Shown in pieces: positions 34,389 to 48,285 of a stretch of DNA of 64,000 bases. A program made the translations under genes and the position numbers. Positions within the stretch are counted from its first letter, which is position 1; each line of letters opens with the position of its first letter. The notes below the pieces were generated by a model. It made no database searches and was not told the origin of the DNA. It worked only from the letters and a program-made list of their open reading frames with translations. The stretch comes from Costus lasius (taxonomy: Eukaryota; Streptophyta; Magnoliopsida; Zingiberales; Costaceae): positions 25,603,501-25,667,500 of the forward strand of contig CM050454.1 in assembly GCA_027563935.2 (NCBI GenBank), in the 5' to 3' direction.

Positions 34389-37300
34389 TTCACAGTCTGA
34401 CAGGTTAAACACCTAGAGACAAAATCATATACCTCTTTCTTCATGCCCGGCCACCAAAAACTCTTCTTGAGGTCCTGATACATCTTAGTCACACCAGGAT
34501 GTAGAGAATATTTGGAGTTATGGCTGTCCTCCAATATTTCTTTCCTCAAGCTCGGTTCCTCAGGGACACATACCCTTCCACGAAACCGAATAATACCATC
34601 ATCAGACAGGCTAAAATCCTGAACTGCGCCATCAACCAGACTATCCCTGATCTGAACTAATTTCGGATCCACAGACTGCTGATCTCTGATCTTCTGCAAC
34701 AAAGCAGACTGTACTCTAAGAAAGGCCACATAACCCGACTGAACTCTAGGAGAAACACTGATCCTGAGATCGCTGAACTCCTGCAGTAACCGCCACTCAC
34801 TAACCCGTAAAGCAGCTACTGAAGTAACTGGATGTCTGCTCAGAGCATCCGCCACTACATTGGCCTTTCCAGCCTGATACTGAATGGAGAAGTCATAATC
34901 TTTGATCAACTCCATCCATCTTCTCTGTCTCATATTCAACTCCTTCTGAGTGAAGATATACTTGAGACTCTGGTGATCAGTGAACAGGTCAAACTCCTGA
35001 CCCAACAAATAGTGACGCCATATCTTCAAAGCAAAGACTACGGCCGCCAACTCTAAATCATGAGTAGGGTAGTTCAATTCATACTCCTTCAGTTGTCTCG
35101 AAGCATAGGCTACTACAGAACCCTTCTGCATCAAAACACAACCCAACCCTTTGCCAGAAGCATCCGTATAAACAGTAAACCTTTCCCCATCACTAGGAAT
35201 AATGAGGATCGGTGTACTAGTCAACCTCCTTTTCAGCTCTTGAAAGCTCTCTTCACACTTATCATCCCAAATAAACTTGGCCTCCTTTCTGGTTAATTTA
35301 GTTAAAGGACCCGCCAGCTTGGAGAATCCCTCAACAAATCTCCGGTAGTAACCTGCCAAACCCAGAAAACTCCTGATCTCAGTAGCACTAGTCGGTCTTC
35401 CCCAATTAAGGATGGCTTGCACTTTAACTGGATCCACAGACACCCCCTGACCAGAAATCACATGTCCCAGAAAACTGATCTTTTCTAGCCAGAACTCACA
35501 CTTACTAGCCTTGGCATATAATCGGTTCTTCCTCAGAACCTCCAGCACTCTGCGCAAGTCACTGACATGATCTGAAGTAGTCCATGAGTATACCAAAATA
35601 TCGTCTATAAAGACTACCACACAAGAGTCAAGCAATTCATGGAATACCCGGTTCATCAAATCCATGAAGACAGCAGGTGCATTCGTCAGTCCAAAAGGCA
35701 TAACTAAAAATTCGAAATGCCCATACCTGGTCCTGAAAGCAGTCTTAAATATATCCTCATCCTTGACTCTAAGCTGATAATACCCTGATCTCAGATCAAT
35801 CTTAGAGAACACTGTAGCTCCCTGTAATTGATCAAATAGATCATCAATTCTGGGAAGAGGATACTTATTCTTGATAGTCACTTGGTTCAATTGCCTGTAG
35901 TCTATACACATCCTCAGGGTTCCATCTTTCTTCTTCACAAATAGCACTGGCGCTCCCCAGGGAGAAGCACTAGGCCGGATATACCCTTTCTCTAGCAATT
36001 CCTCCAGTTGTTTCTTAAGCTCGGCCAGCTCTGAGGTAGCCATACGATAAGGAGCTCTGGAGATAGGTGCCGTACCTGGCGCCAACTCAATGCCAAACTC
36101 TACTTCTCTAATTGGTGGCAAACCTGAAAATTCTTCAGAGAACACATCAGGAAATTCTTTCACCACCGCCATCTGAGTCAAATCAGAAGTAGAATCATCC
36201 TGCACCTTAACATGCGCAAGATAACCCTTGCATCCACTAGCCAGTAATTTCCTGGCCTGCAGGAAAGATATCACATGCGGTCCTTGGTCTGACACTAGAC
36301 CTCTCACAAAAAGCCGATTCCCATCTAGCAGATTTAAAGTGATTACTTTCTCAAAGCAATCCACAGAGGCATGATGCGAAGATAACCAATCCATACCTAG
36401 GATGACATCATAGTCTTGCATATCTAGGAGGATTAGATCCACTAGAAACTCATAACCCTCTACATGTACCATATAGTCAGCACACACAGTGTCTGTAGAT
36501 AATGACTTTCCTAAGGGAGTACTCACAGACACAACATAATCTAGCATCTTAGGTAACACAGGTAAACATGCAGCAAACTTAACAGATACAAAAGATAAAT
36601 TTGCACCAGGGTCAAATAATATGCGGGCTAACTGATCAAATACGAATAAAGTACCTTCCACGACGGATCGGGAAGCTCGTGTATCCTTCTCAGCCACAGC
36701 ATACACTCTAGTCTGGACTGTAGGCTTATCTGCGCCTCTAGGTTGCATCTCAGGTTCTTTGCAGTCCTTAGCCATGTGCCCTGGTTTCTTACACCTGAAG
36801 CATACACCATTCTTCCTATGGCAGTCTTTCACTAGATGTCCCTTGAGCCCACAATGACTACAAGTGATACCGTTTCTTGCATCCCTGGCATCCCTGAACT
36901 GCTGCGGTGCATCCCTGGACTGCTGCGGTGCCTTGTAGGAGTAAGGCTTATACCTGCTCTTCTTATAATCTTTATGCCTAGGGTACTTCTTACCCTTGCC
37001 GCCACTGCCATACTGAGGAGCCGCCGCCTCAGCTGCAGGAACCACTGTCACGGCAACATGAGAACTCCTCTCAGCTATGTATCTCTCAATGGTGCGTGCT
37101 CGCCCAACAGTCTCAACATAGGTCTCCAAATGCTGAGCACCAACCTGCTCTCTAATGTCCCATCTGAGACCTCTGAGAAACTTAGTAGCTCTCCTCTTTT
37201 CAGTGTTTATCAGGTGAGGAGCATACTTTCCCAATTTCGTGAACTGTAATTCATACTGGTCCACAGTCATATCACCCTGCTCCAGGTGAATAAACGCCAC

Positions 37301-37849
37301 TTCTCGGTCCTCCACCAAACTATCTGGGAAGTACTTCTCGTTAAATCGAGACAAGAAGTAAGGCCAATCTACAGTCTCATGTCTTTCTTCGGCAAGTCTC
37401 ACTACGCCTTTCCACCACTCATCTGCGTCAGCACGCATCATGTAGGTGGTCAAACATAACTTATCCTCATCTGAGCAGCGCATGACTTGGAAAATCTTTT
37501 CCAAGCACAGCTGCCAATTTTCGGCATTACTGGATTCTGAGCCCCCATAAAAAGAGCTGGGACCCAGTTTCTGGAATTCACTCACAAGTGAAGCATAGCG
37601 CCTGTGAGCGCCCTCCTGAGAGTCATCCCCCACCGCTCGAGTAGTAGTCTGGGGTCTCTCTCGAGTCAGCTGCTGCAAAAGCTGCTGTTGTGCTTCTTGG
37701 TGCTGAGTCTGCTGCTGCTGCAGCATCTGAGCTTGCCTCTCTATCATAGCACCTTGTTGCTGAACCATGCCAGTCAGAGCCTCAATAGTTCTCGTGAGGT
37801 TCGGGGTCTGCTCGCCCTCATCACTAGCATTTCCTCTGGTTCGCACCAT
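34389..37849 (-). pseudogene. G2 gag-pol, first part (gag, protease, RT, RNase H, integrase zinc domain)
   Basis: The amino 1154 residues of the chromovirus polyprotein with no stop. By residue: a Gln-rich region at 25-65; the gag core at about 85-265; CCHC knuckles at Cys330-Cys343 and Cys350-Cys363; protease Asp413-Pro-Gly-Ala; reverse transcriptase with Phe747-Ile-Asp-Asp; RNase H with Tyr-Thr-Asp-Ala-Ser near 894-898; integrase zinc domain with His1117, Cys1147 and Cys1150. RT precedes integrase, as in Ty3/gypsy. The frame runs on into the C3 LTR for a few meaningless codons (34352-34388). Together with 23987-25118 it forms 1530 codons plus stop. Confidence 0.95.
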
Positions 37850-37998
37850 CTTAAATTCAAATTCCTACACGCACACATCATAGTCACACACATATCATAG
37901 TCAGGAAAACAATCATAAACCTATTAGGTGTCTAGCAATACACAAACATGTTTTCCCCCAAACTAAGTTTTAGCTAGCCAACTGCTCTGATACCATTC
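37850..37998 (-). other. G2 leader with Met-tRNA primer site
   Basis: A short leader. GCTCTGATACCA on the plus strand (37984-37995) is the complement of the Met-tRNA primer site, three bases from the LTR at 37999. The gag ATG is at 37849. No other feature. Confidence 0.88.
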
Positions 37999-40900
37999 TG
38001 TAACATCCCACATTCTTAACCCCAAACAAATGGCACAATTCACAAATGATACAGGATGTTTCATATAAGATCGATCATATGCTAGGTAAAACCGAGTTCA
38101 AGAAAACACGATCAGAAAAATTTCATAAATCCATACACACAAATTCACAAAACTCAAATCTCATAAGGGTACCTGCCACCACGCAATCCTTGCACTAGAC
38201 ATATGCAAGGCAACAGTTATATCAAAACCGATTCAAAATTCATAAAATCCATAAAGGTACCTGCCACCAGGCAATACTTGCACTAGACATATGCAAGTTA
38301 CAGGGTATATCAAAACCGATTGCACGGGATATACAACAAGCCGAAATTCAAAACAAAATCACAAAAATCGATTTTATAAACCCATACCAAACACCGAAAC
38401 CAGGCTGAAGCCCGCGGTGACACAAAAATCAAACTCAGTTAACTGCCACAATCTGGCAACACAATTTCACATAGTTCACATGGTTCACATCACATAGTTC
38501 ACATAGTTCATATAAATCATATGGTTTAGCCACAACCAGCTCCAGAAAATTTTAGCATAAAAGTTCTTAAGCAGCAAACATAATATCCACGCCAATGTTA
38601 CTCATGAAATGCGCCCCTGCTCTATGCCTGAAAATAGTGAGGGGTGAGCTACACAGCCCAGTGAGTGGATAGTCTAAATCGACCATCCATAACATACACT
38701 CAAAAATATAGGCAGATTATTTTAAAAATCTTTAACAAGAACATTATGTCAACATATAACAAAATAAAGAAACAGAAATCATATAGACAGTCAGATGTAC
38801 ACACTAGCATATAACAAACTCATGTTCACAAACTCAGGTTTTAGAGTTTTACTCTAACCCAATTAAACACATATATTTTAAACCAACTAAACACATAACA
38901 ACTTAGGTTCACAAACTCAGGTTCTAGAGTTATACTCTAAACCACTAAACACACCAACACATAAGCAACCTAGTTGTCCAGCATATTCAGTAGTGACCAA
39001 TATGGTCTAACCCGGCTTGGCCAAAGCACTGGGAGCCGCATGCAACACATAAACATGGATAGTGAGTAGAATCAAGAGGTGGCCCCCGCCAGGTCACGAC
39101 GTGGCACTTTGCTCCCTCACCCCATAACACATCAGAGTGATGACATCAAGAGGTGGCCCCTGTCTGATCAAGACATGGCACTTTGCGTCTTATATCACCC
39201 TGTCACATAAAGAGTAATGACATCAAGAGGTGGCCCCTGTCTGATCAAGACATGGCACTTTGCGTCTTATATTACCCCATCACATAAAAGAGTTATGACA
39301 TCAAGAGGTGGCCCCTGTCCGACCAAGACATGGCACTTTGCGTCAAAAACCCGTTCTCCCAAAAGGTTCCTACTGGACAACAGACATATCTTATTTCATA
39401 TTTCACATAGGTGAACATATTTCACAAAGGTGGACTCCTAAGTGTCAACTAGACTCTAGGATAGTCATCACAAAAATCATATCGGGCAGGCTGAACATCA
39501 ACCCCCATCACAATAATCATAATAGGCAGGCTGAACATCAACCTCCTCACATATCACAATACAGGGCTGAAATTCAAACCCTTAACATAACACATAAGGA
39601 CTATCCCCTTGAGCTCATAGTTACACCTAGCCTTAGTCCTAACCAACACATAACACATAATATTCAAAATTCTCATAATCACATAATTTTCAAAAATCTC
39701 ATAACCACATAATGTTCACAATTTACATAACAACATAATATTCCAAAAATCACATAAACACCTAATATTCAAAAATCACATAATTACATAATATTAACAA
39801 TCATATAATGTAGTGTGGTCCTTAGGTTTCATGCTGATTAGTTCAGTCAAACCTTACTAGGTTATCATCCAAATTTCTCAAACAATTTCTCAATAATGCA
39901 GTTAACAAGTATCCATAAAATCAACATAAAATGTAAAACATGTATTCTTACTAACGGGATAAAATCACTGATTTAATACTCAAAATTCATACTAAAAATA
40001 TATCTAGATAACAAGGATTTCATACTCAAAATTCAATGATTTAATGCTACCAAAATTCCCTATAAAAACACCTTAAATTTCATTCGGTTTTCATAATTAA
40101 ATCAAATTTCAGTTTTCATAACAATTATCAAGATTATTTCGGTTTTCATAATTAACATCAAAATTCGGTTTTCATACCAATTATCAAGATCAATTCGGTT
40201 TTCATAATTAATATCTAAATTCGGTTTTCATACCAATCATCAAGATCAATTCGGTTTACATGGAAAATTAGGTTTTCATGGAGAAATACAATTCGGTTCT
40301 CATGAATAACAATGCCCTAAATTCGGTTTTCATACCTTACATACACTTCTTAATTACGGTTTTAACATGGTAAAATTTCCAAAATTTCCAATCCATTCAA
40401 TATATCAATTAACACAACTAAGTTCATAGGTCAAACAAGACATTCCACTCACCTTGAACCGTGAATACTAATAAGAAAACCCTTCCAAAAATTCGTCTAG
40501 AGTCTTGCCACCACCAAGGGAAAAGAACGCCACCCAAATCAAAGATGCCGGCCAAGGAAAAGGAAGAGGAAGAGGAAAATCGTCCAAGCCTTCAAAGAAA
40601 TCGCCCCCTCCTTCCTAGCCGTCGCCCAAGTTTTTCTTCAAGCCCAAAAGTCGCCAACTCTCTACCCTAACCGAAATTACCTACTTAAATTTCGGTTTTT
40701 AAGGTTTTAACCCTCTAACCAATTAATTCAAAAAGGGTTTAACCCATTAACCCATTAATTCAACCATTAACTTAACGAAAATCCAATAAGGTCTAATTAA
40801 CATCCAATAAGGGTTTAATTAACCAATAAGGTCTAATTAATTAACTTACAAGCTCTAATTAATTAACTTACAATTTACAACCCATAAATCCTAATTAATT

Positions 40901-41105
40901 TATCATGAACAACCAATGATAATTTATCATAAATTAACAACCAATAATCAAATAAATAATCTCTAATTAATTTACAATAAATTAACAACCAAAAATCTCT
41001 AGTTAATTAACTATTAACAACCAATACATAGAAAAATATCACAGTCAATAATTTTATTTAAATCCAAATAATGCTTACCAGGACTTAAGATCCTTGGATC
41101 TTACA
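37999..41105 (-). repeat. G2 5' LTR
   Basis: A 3107-bp LTR, partner of 20851-23957, with about five substitutions. Its four-unit repeat is 39070-39345 and its TTCGGTTTTCAT cluster is about 40078-40338. It ends at ATATC (41106-41110), the target duplication. Confidence 0.95.
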
Positions 41106-41110
41106 ATATC

Positions 41111-43338
41111 TGAGCCTCAGGTTGTTCAATAACCTGTTCTACCAGCTCAGGCTCATCCAACTGTGCTTGCGCACTTTGTCCTTCCTCTGGATTCTCATCC
41201 AGCTTTATTTCTCTCCCACTGGCCTCTTGCAGAAGAAACTCCTTCTCAAGAAATATAGCCGTCCGAGCAACAAATACCTTGTTCTCTTTGGGATCGTAGA
41301 AATAATAACCCTTAGTTTCCTTAGGGTAACCGACAAAGATACATTTGTCAGATCTGCTCTCTAGTTTCCCAGAGGCGAGCTTTTTGACATAAGCCTCGCA
41401 ACCCCAGATCCTGATAAATGTCAAGCTCGGCTGTTTCCCATACCATAACTCATATGGCGTCTTAGAAACTGCCTTGGATGGCACTCGGTTTAGTACCTTT
41501 GCAGCTGTTTCCAGTGCAAATCCCCAAAAGGAGTAAGGTAGAGTAGCCTGACTCATCATAGAACGAACCATATCAAGTAACGTTCTATTTCTCCTTTCGA
41601 ACACACCATTCCATTGCGGTGTGCCTGGCGGAGTGAGCTGTGAGATAATCCCACACTCCTTCAGATAGTCAGTAAATTCTCGACTTAGGTATTCTCCACC
41701 TCGATCAGAACGAAGTGCCTTGATATTTCGGCCTAGCTGATTTTGTACTTCATTCTTGAACTCTTTGAACTTGTCAAAAGATTCACTTTTATGTCTCATT
41801 AGATAGACATACCCATACCTACTGAAATCATCAGTAAAGGTAATGAAGCACTGATAGCCACCTCTGGCATGTTTACTAAATGGCCCACACACATCACTGT
41901 GTATAAGGTCAAGTAAACCTGAAGCCCTTTGACCTTTGTTAGAAAAAGGTGACTTCATCATTTTACCCATTAAACAAGCCTTGCATGTATCAATCTCCTC
42001 ACAGGAGAATGATCCCAGCAGTCCATGATCATGCAACCGCTTAATGCGTTTCTTGTTAATATGGCCTAAACGACTATGCCATAGCAAGGTGCTGTCATCA
42101 GCATACTTGGCTTTCTTAATATCAATCGCGTGTATAGAACATTCCATGTCCAACATGAATAACCCATTATTAATTGAACCAGTAGCATAAACTATATTAT
42201 CAAGAGATAAAACACACTTTGAAATATTGCATTCAAAGGAAAACCCTTTCCTGACAAGAGCAGGAATAGAGATAATATTTTTAGTGATACTGGGAACAAA
42301 GTAACAACTGTTTAGTTCTAATACAAGCCCAGATGGCAAAGAGATGAAATAGTCTCCTACAGCAACAGCAGCAACCCGTGCCCCGTTTCCAACTCGTAGG
42401 TCCACCTCATGCTGTCCCACCTGCCTTCTTCTCTTGAGTTCCTGTACATTTGAACAAATGTGAACTCCACATGCAGTGTCCAACACCCATGATATAGAAG
42501 AAGATGAAACCATGACTTCCGTCACGTATATACCTGAGCCAGAAGCAAGGCTTCCCCTCTTGTCTCCTTGGAGCGCTTTACAGTCCTTTTTCCAGTGACC
42601 CAGCTGGCCACAGTGGAAACACCTGTATTCCTTGGACCGCTTAACCTTCTGCTTCAGAGCCTTGCTGTAACTCTTGACAGGGGTCTTGCCCTTCTTCCCC
42701 TTCTTCTTGTTCCTCGAAGGAACCATCAAGACAGAGGTTGAAGGCTTACCCTTCAGAGTTTCCTCAGTAGTCAAGAGCATATTCAGCAGCTCTGCCGGAG
42801 TACAATCGATTTTGTTCATATTAAAGTTAATAATGAACGCATCGAAAGAAGGCGGAAGAGACTGCAGAATAATGTCTACAGCAAGCTCCTGGTTGATGGT
42901 ATGCCCCAGTTTTTCTAGAGCCTCCTTGTGCCCAATCATCTTGAGCATGTGAGCTCCCACTGGGCTCCCTTCAGCCAGTTTGCTCTGAAAGAACAGCTTT
43001 GTCAAATTATAGCGTTCTGTCCTCGCCTGTGCAGCATATAGCATCTTGAGGTTTGCTATCATGTCTATGGCAGACATATCCTCATGCTGACGCTGCAGCG
43101 GTGGCGTCATAGACGCTAGCATCAGGCAAGCGACATCAATGCTATCATTGACGTGCTTTTCATAGGCTTCCCGAACCGCCCTTGCGGCGTTCGGAGCGGG
43201 CTGAGGCGGTATCGCCGTCTCGAGGACATACAGTTTCCTCTCTGCCTTAAGAACTATCTTAAGGTGTCCGAACCAGTCTGAGAAGTTCGGCCCAGCAAAC
43301 TTCTCTCTTTCCAGTAGGGATCGCACATTGAAGCTCAT
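41111..43338 (-). pseudogene. C2 gag-pol, first part (gag, protease, integrase)
   Basis: The amino 743 residues of the copia polyprotein, same residue layout as C1 and C3: gag, CCHC knuckle at about 240-253, protease Asp-Thr-Ala at 287-289, integrase zinc domain and the DDE core. The third catalytic Glu follows a Phe (Val-Phe-Glu-Arg-Arg) where C1 and C3 have Ser. No stop before the G2 insertion at 41110. The start ATG at 43338 has the same 21-nt spacing from the TTGTAG acceptor as in C1 and C3. Confidence 0.94.
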
Positions 43339-45183
43339 GGTGTTCGTTGCTGCAGGTATCTACAACAATGCAAGAACAGCAAGGTCAGTATCAATGTTAA
43401 GAATCAATCAGGACTTAAGAAAGATTCTTTTTCTCACTATTTTATCTGGCTGAAAAATCCAGCAAAACAGCCCGAAAGAGTAGTACTCTTTTAGTGAGAT
43501 GGGATCCAGATTTCATACTTGGTCTCCGCGTCCCGCTCAGGCGAGATAAGATGCACAGAGAGTACAAGCACTAATCTCTGGTAGGCAGTCCCTGCCAATC
43601 GCCTACCTGTGCGATTCCCCTTCATCTGGGCAATCCAGCAGACTGTGCCAACTAAGTTGGTACAACACAATCTCTGACCCCACAGATGGCTGCCTCCATG
43701 CGCTACCATATGCGCCACATATGTAGCCTACATGGTCAAGCTGACCCGACCTACTCCCTGGACCACCACGTGCTATGCTGAGCAACGAGAAGCGATAAAT
43801 CCCTTCTCTGTAACACGCAGGTGTAATCCCACACCGTCTGAAGATAGATGGACGTGCCCACTGAGTGGGTACAACACGGCTCCAACGATAATCAGAACAG
43901 TGAGGTTTCGCGTCAGAAGGCATACGAGCTTGATATTTTAGCGTTGGATTTTAACGGTCTTTTATCTTCTTCACTATCATGCAATTCCTATGGTGATAGC
44001 AGAAGATAAATAAATCATGCTGTTCTACTTATTAAACAATAAAAGAAAGCATGAATCTTATGTGGTAAAAGCCCATAGCCCTAGTAAGACCTTAAGAACT
44101 TAAGTCTTCACTTGCTTTTCTTCATGGGGCTTTTGCTGCTCATCTGGCCCAAACCAGGGCCCAAGCGCCATCTACAGCTCAGGTGCGCCCACCAGGTAAA
44201 TGCGCCTGGTCCCAGAGTCGAACCCTGGACCTCCCACCTGGTCTAGCCACTGCTGCATGCGCCTCTGCCAAGTGTGCTCTGTGCTCTTGTCTGATTAATT
44301 TACAAATTAATCTATCTAGACAAGATTGACTCGCAGGTCAATTACATTTTATAAATTAAATGCAATGTGATGCGCAGATCACAATAAAATTAATTTACAA
44401 CTTTTAACCAGGCACGCAGGCCCCAGCACAGCACACATTTAACATGGGCAGCCCACATAAGAATAAATAAACATGCATATGGCATCATACATCATTTGAT
44501 CCAATCATGAAAAATAAAATTTTTGAAAAATCCCATTGAGATCAATTTTATTTTTCCTTATGTGCCCTATAACCTTACAACGGTCCATTACTAGGGATCC
44601 ACTCATCCAACCTAGTCAGATCCACTGCCCTTGCATGCACCAAGTCCTAACTGACTTGAGTCGACCAAAAGGTCAACCATGCATGCGCCAGGGCTGAACA
44701 ACCACAATGAGGTCTGGCAAACGGGTGTGACCCCGGGCCTAACTCATGTGCGTTCATAGGTTGTCTCAATCAGACATCGCAACACGCCTGTCTGCAGTCG
44801 ACCTATAGCCACCAGGTGCTTGCGCACAGGTGCTATCTGGTCAACCCATCAAGGCTGTCAGATGGTCTGATCAGACTGTCTGGATCTAACCTAGGGGATG
44901 ACTTCAACCCTAGTAACCCGTCTAAGGGTTTACAGTAAGGACAGCTTAGATCTAGTGTGAATCGCGCATGTAATATAGTTTTGAGAAAACCAACAACATA
45001 CAAGCGCCAACAACAGGTAACCTTATACATGCGCCAAGGAGAAACAATGCAATGCATTTTCGCCACTTACATATACAAGATGTATCGCATGTAACCTTAG
45101 ATCTAATCATAAGTTCGCAAACAAGGATCACAAAATGGAATAAGTAATCATAAAACATGCGTTAACCATGCTCTGATACCAAT
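43339..45183 (-). other. C2 leader with primer site and conserved hairpins
   Basis: 1845 nt. The primer site complement GCTCTGATACCA is at 45170-45181. Hairpins in sense order: H1 43853-43878, H2 43696-43735, H3 43640-43673, H4 43475-43491. C2 carries base changes in H2, H3 and H4 that turn pairs into G-U wobbles or fall in loops, so the stems survive. The branch-like TACTGAC (43384-43390) and TTGTAG (43360-43365) match C1. Confidence 0.8.
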
Positions 45184-45320
45184 TGAAAGGTCCCCACAAG
45201 GGGGCGAAACCCTAACTCATAGGCGCATATGGGAATGAAAGCAGCGGAAAGGGGTTTCTAGATCTTGCATGCTGTATGATTAACAAAAATGACCCAATTG
45301 CAAATAGAAAAGGATCATAC
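43360..45320 (-). other. Predicted leader intron of C2
   Basis: Donor GTATGATCC at 45320 going left, after ATG GCT ATG (45321-45329). The acceptor TTGTAG ends at 43360. The predicted length of 1961 nt equals that of C1. The joined frame enters gag without a stop. Prediction only. Confidence 0.5.
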
Positions 45321-46742
45321 CATAGCCATTTCTAGATGGCGCCTTGGAAGCAAAGATCAAACTTGATCTTCTCCAGAGGTGACGCACACAGTTGATGTCG
45401 CCTACTCCCTTTGCGATCCTTGTGCTAGCAAGGCCCAAAGATGTCCTTGTCGAGTGGAAGGGAAGAGATGTCTTGGCTTGGCGATTCTTTTCTTCCTCCT
45501 CGTCGAGCTCTTCACCACCGTATGTTCTCTCGTCAAGAGCAAGAGACAAGGCGACTAACGAAAAGAGGAAAGGCGTGAACGTGAGAGAGGGTCACGTAAG
45601 AGAAGTGCTATCTAAAAATAGCATGCCACTTCTCTTCATGCGATCATGGGTTTACCCATTCGCAAACTCCACTTCACCCTTGAACCATGCGCTCATTCAT
45701 GAGCCGGTTCACTTGAATTTGGTTCAATAACCAAATAAACCAAGCCATAAGTCCAGATCACATTAAAACCCTAAGGTACTTGATCTGACCGTTCATCTCC
45801 CGATGCTCCTGATCTCACCGATCCAGCATCCATTCTCTCAATCGAAGCTTACCGATCTCAAGCCCTAATCAATCAAACATGATCAGACTAGATCTCACTT
45901 ACAATCAGAGATTAAATCCCTTTAAACTGAACCTGAACAATTCAGTCCACACGATCTGACTCAAGTAAGCCATATCATCAAATTGTGCGACCCTGAGGGT
46001 TTCCTTTAAATGTCGGTAACGATAACTCACGTTATCACGATCAGTGAGGGGTATCTAGCAACACATCACTGTCTCCCGATATAAAGAAAAGAGTCTTCCA
46101 AGACTACACCCAAAAACAGCACAAGTGTGAACCAACTCACAAGGCATGCATAAATCCTTTGCCACTGGATGTTCTTATTGGACAAGCGTGTCAAGCTTGT
46201 AACTCCAAGATGATGAGCATGATTAGATCAGATGAACATAGTCACCTGGGTATGGCCATACACTATTCTCAATCATCTCATCCAGGGGGCCCCTTTAGAA
46301 CATCACACTCCAATTAAGGAGACGGCAATCCTTTGTCTATCACTAGTGCCCTAACCTGACTCAAGCTCACCATCCAAGATAGCCTATAATCATTATGTTT
46401 CAAATGATATTGAACTAACTCAAAATAATGACAATCATCATTTAGAAAACACAAGTGATCTCAAGTCAGAGGAAATGTGCCACTTGTCGCAATCAAGGAT
46501 TATTCACATTGTGACAAACAATTGAATATCCTAGTAGGGTCTGTCCAGTACATCCAATGTACCCATGAGTCTACCTCTTATTCCATGCTCGAAGCATCCT
46601 ATAGGATTAGAACACATATTAGTCTCAATCATATCAAGGCTGTCTCATGTTCACCAAGATATATCGACTAAGGACATTACAGCATGTCAGCCTAGCTGAA
46701 CAGCTTTGAGACATTATTCAGAAGTACAATTATTGCAGCAGA
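45184..46742 (-). repeat. C2 5' LTR, main segment
   Basis: 1559 bp of the reversed LTR, from TGAAAGGTCCCC to the GCAGA target duplication, where C1 entered. Hairpin B is 46021-46036 and hairpin A is 46042-46071. Confidence 0.95.
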
Positions 46743-47510
46743 TGTTGGGGTATGCCCTTAAGGCTAATGTTTGAGGCCTTGGGATTGTATAAGTATCATG
46801 TAATAAACTCTTATGTTTATAAAGGCATGGTTATTATTCAGGTTGCTACCTTGTCTGCTGTAATAAGTGTACTTCTGAATAATGTCTCAAAGCTGTTCAG
46901 CTAGGCTGACATGCATATGTCCTTAGTCGAGATATCTTGGTGAACATGAGACAGCCTTGATATGATTGAGACTAATATGTGTTCTAATCTTATAGGATGC
47001 TTCGAGCATGGAATAAGATGTAGACTCATGGGTACATTGGATGTACTGGACAGACCCTACTAGGATATTCAATTGCTTGTCACAATGTGAATGATCCTTG
47101 TAAGCACCAAGTGGCACATGTCCTCTGACTTGAGATCACTTGTGTTTCTAAATGATGATTGTCATTGTCTTGAGGTAGTTCAATATCATTTGAAACATAA
47201 TGATTATAGACTATCTTGGATGGTGAGCTTGAATCAGGTTAGGGAACTAGTGATAGACATAGGATTGCCGTCTCCTTGTTTAAGGAGTGTGATGTTCTAA
47301 AGGGCCCCCCTATATGAGATGATTGAGATAGTGTATGGCCATACCCAGATGACTATGTTCATCTGATCTAATCATGCTCATCGTATTGGAGTTACAAGCT
47401 TGACCCGCTTGTCCAATAAGAACATCCAGTGGCAAAGGACACATGTATGCCTAGTGAAGTTGATTCACACTTGTGCTGTGGTTTGGGTGAAGTCTTGGAA
47501 GACTCTTTCC

Positions 47511-47517
47511 TTTATAT
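47511..47517 (+). promoter_or_regulatory. Candidate TATA box of C1 LTR
   Basis: TTTATAT within TCCTTTATATCGGG, conserved in all C-family LTRs, stands 14 nt before hairpin A. A start about 30 nt downstream would fall in the hairpin A loop (CTAGATACCCC), so R would begin there. Position inferred, not shown. Confidence 0.35.
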
Positions 47518-48276
47518 CGGGAGACAGTGATGTGTTGCTAGATACCCCCCACTGATCGTGATAACGAAAGTTATCGTTACCGACATTTAAAGGAAACCCT
47601 CAGGGTCGCACAATTTGATGATATGGCTTACTTAAGTCAGATCGTGTGGACTGAATTGTTTGGGTTCAGTTTAAAGGGATAGAGGCTCTGATTGTAAGTG
47701 AGATCTGGTCTGATCATGTTTGATTGATTGGGACTTGAGATCGGTAAGCTTCGATTGAGAGTTTTGATGCTAGATCGGTGAGATCAAGAGTATCACGAGA
47801 TCAACGGTTAGATATTGAACCATTGGTTCAATGAGATCTAGACCATGGCTTGGGCTGGTTTAATTTGGTTCTTGAACCAAATTGAAATGGATTGAAGTGG
47901 CTTGAACCGGTTCACAAGGGTGAACGCTTGGTTCAAGGGGTTAGGCGTTTTGGTTCGGTAATGGGCGCATAGCTTCATCTCTTCCATTTATGGAAAGTAT
48001 TGAAGGCGACTTCACCTTAACGCCAAAGCGTTTTGGAACGCTCGACTTCAATCCTCTCTTCTCAACGTTCATCCTTGGAGGTGAGAGCATTCGGACGAGA
48101 AGAGGAGGAAGGTTGCTCTCGCCAAGCTCGATCTCCAAAACTCCTTCACGCGACAAGGGATACTTTGGAGCCTTGCTAGCACAAGGGACGTTCAAGGTGT
48201 AGGCCTTCTTCTTCTTGTGTGCGATTCCTTTGGAGAAGTTCTCTTTGAACTTTGCTTTCAAGCCGACATCCGATCT

Positions 48277-48285
48277 ATGGCATTG
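48277..48285 (+). other. Predicted U5 micro-exon start (ATG GCA TTG) of C1
   Basis: Three codons followed at once by the donor GTATGATCAC. All C-family LTRs I checked keep ATG GC(T/A) (A/T)TG then GTATG: LTR1, C0, S1, C2, C3, C1 and C4. Upstream ATGs in the presumed transcript weaken the case for translation from here. Confidence 0.4.

Larger units (their letters stand above)
20851..41105 (-). mobile_element. Ty3/gypsy Tekay-like element G2, split by C3
   Basis: A minus-strand chromovirus of 10,985 bp without its insert, lying in the C2 gag-pol. The duplication is ATATC (20846-20850 and 41106-41110). The LTRs are 20851-23957 and 37999-41105, both 3107 bp, with about five substitutions between them. 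The gag-pol reads 37849-34389 then 25118-23987, open over 1530 codons apart from the C3 insertion. It is a different family from G1: LTR sequence and length differ, though the proteins are clearly related. Confidence 0.95.

Noticed and set aside
47990..48202. A 70-codon frame in the C1 LTR, repeated at 55420
   Set aside because: Simple consequence of LTR duplication; no family resemblance and not conserved in C2 or C3 LTRs.
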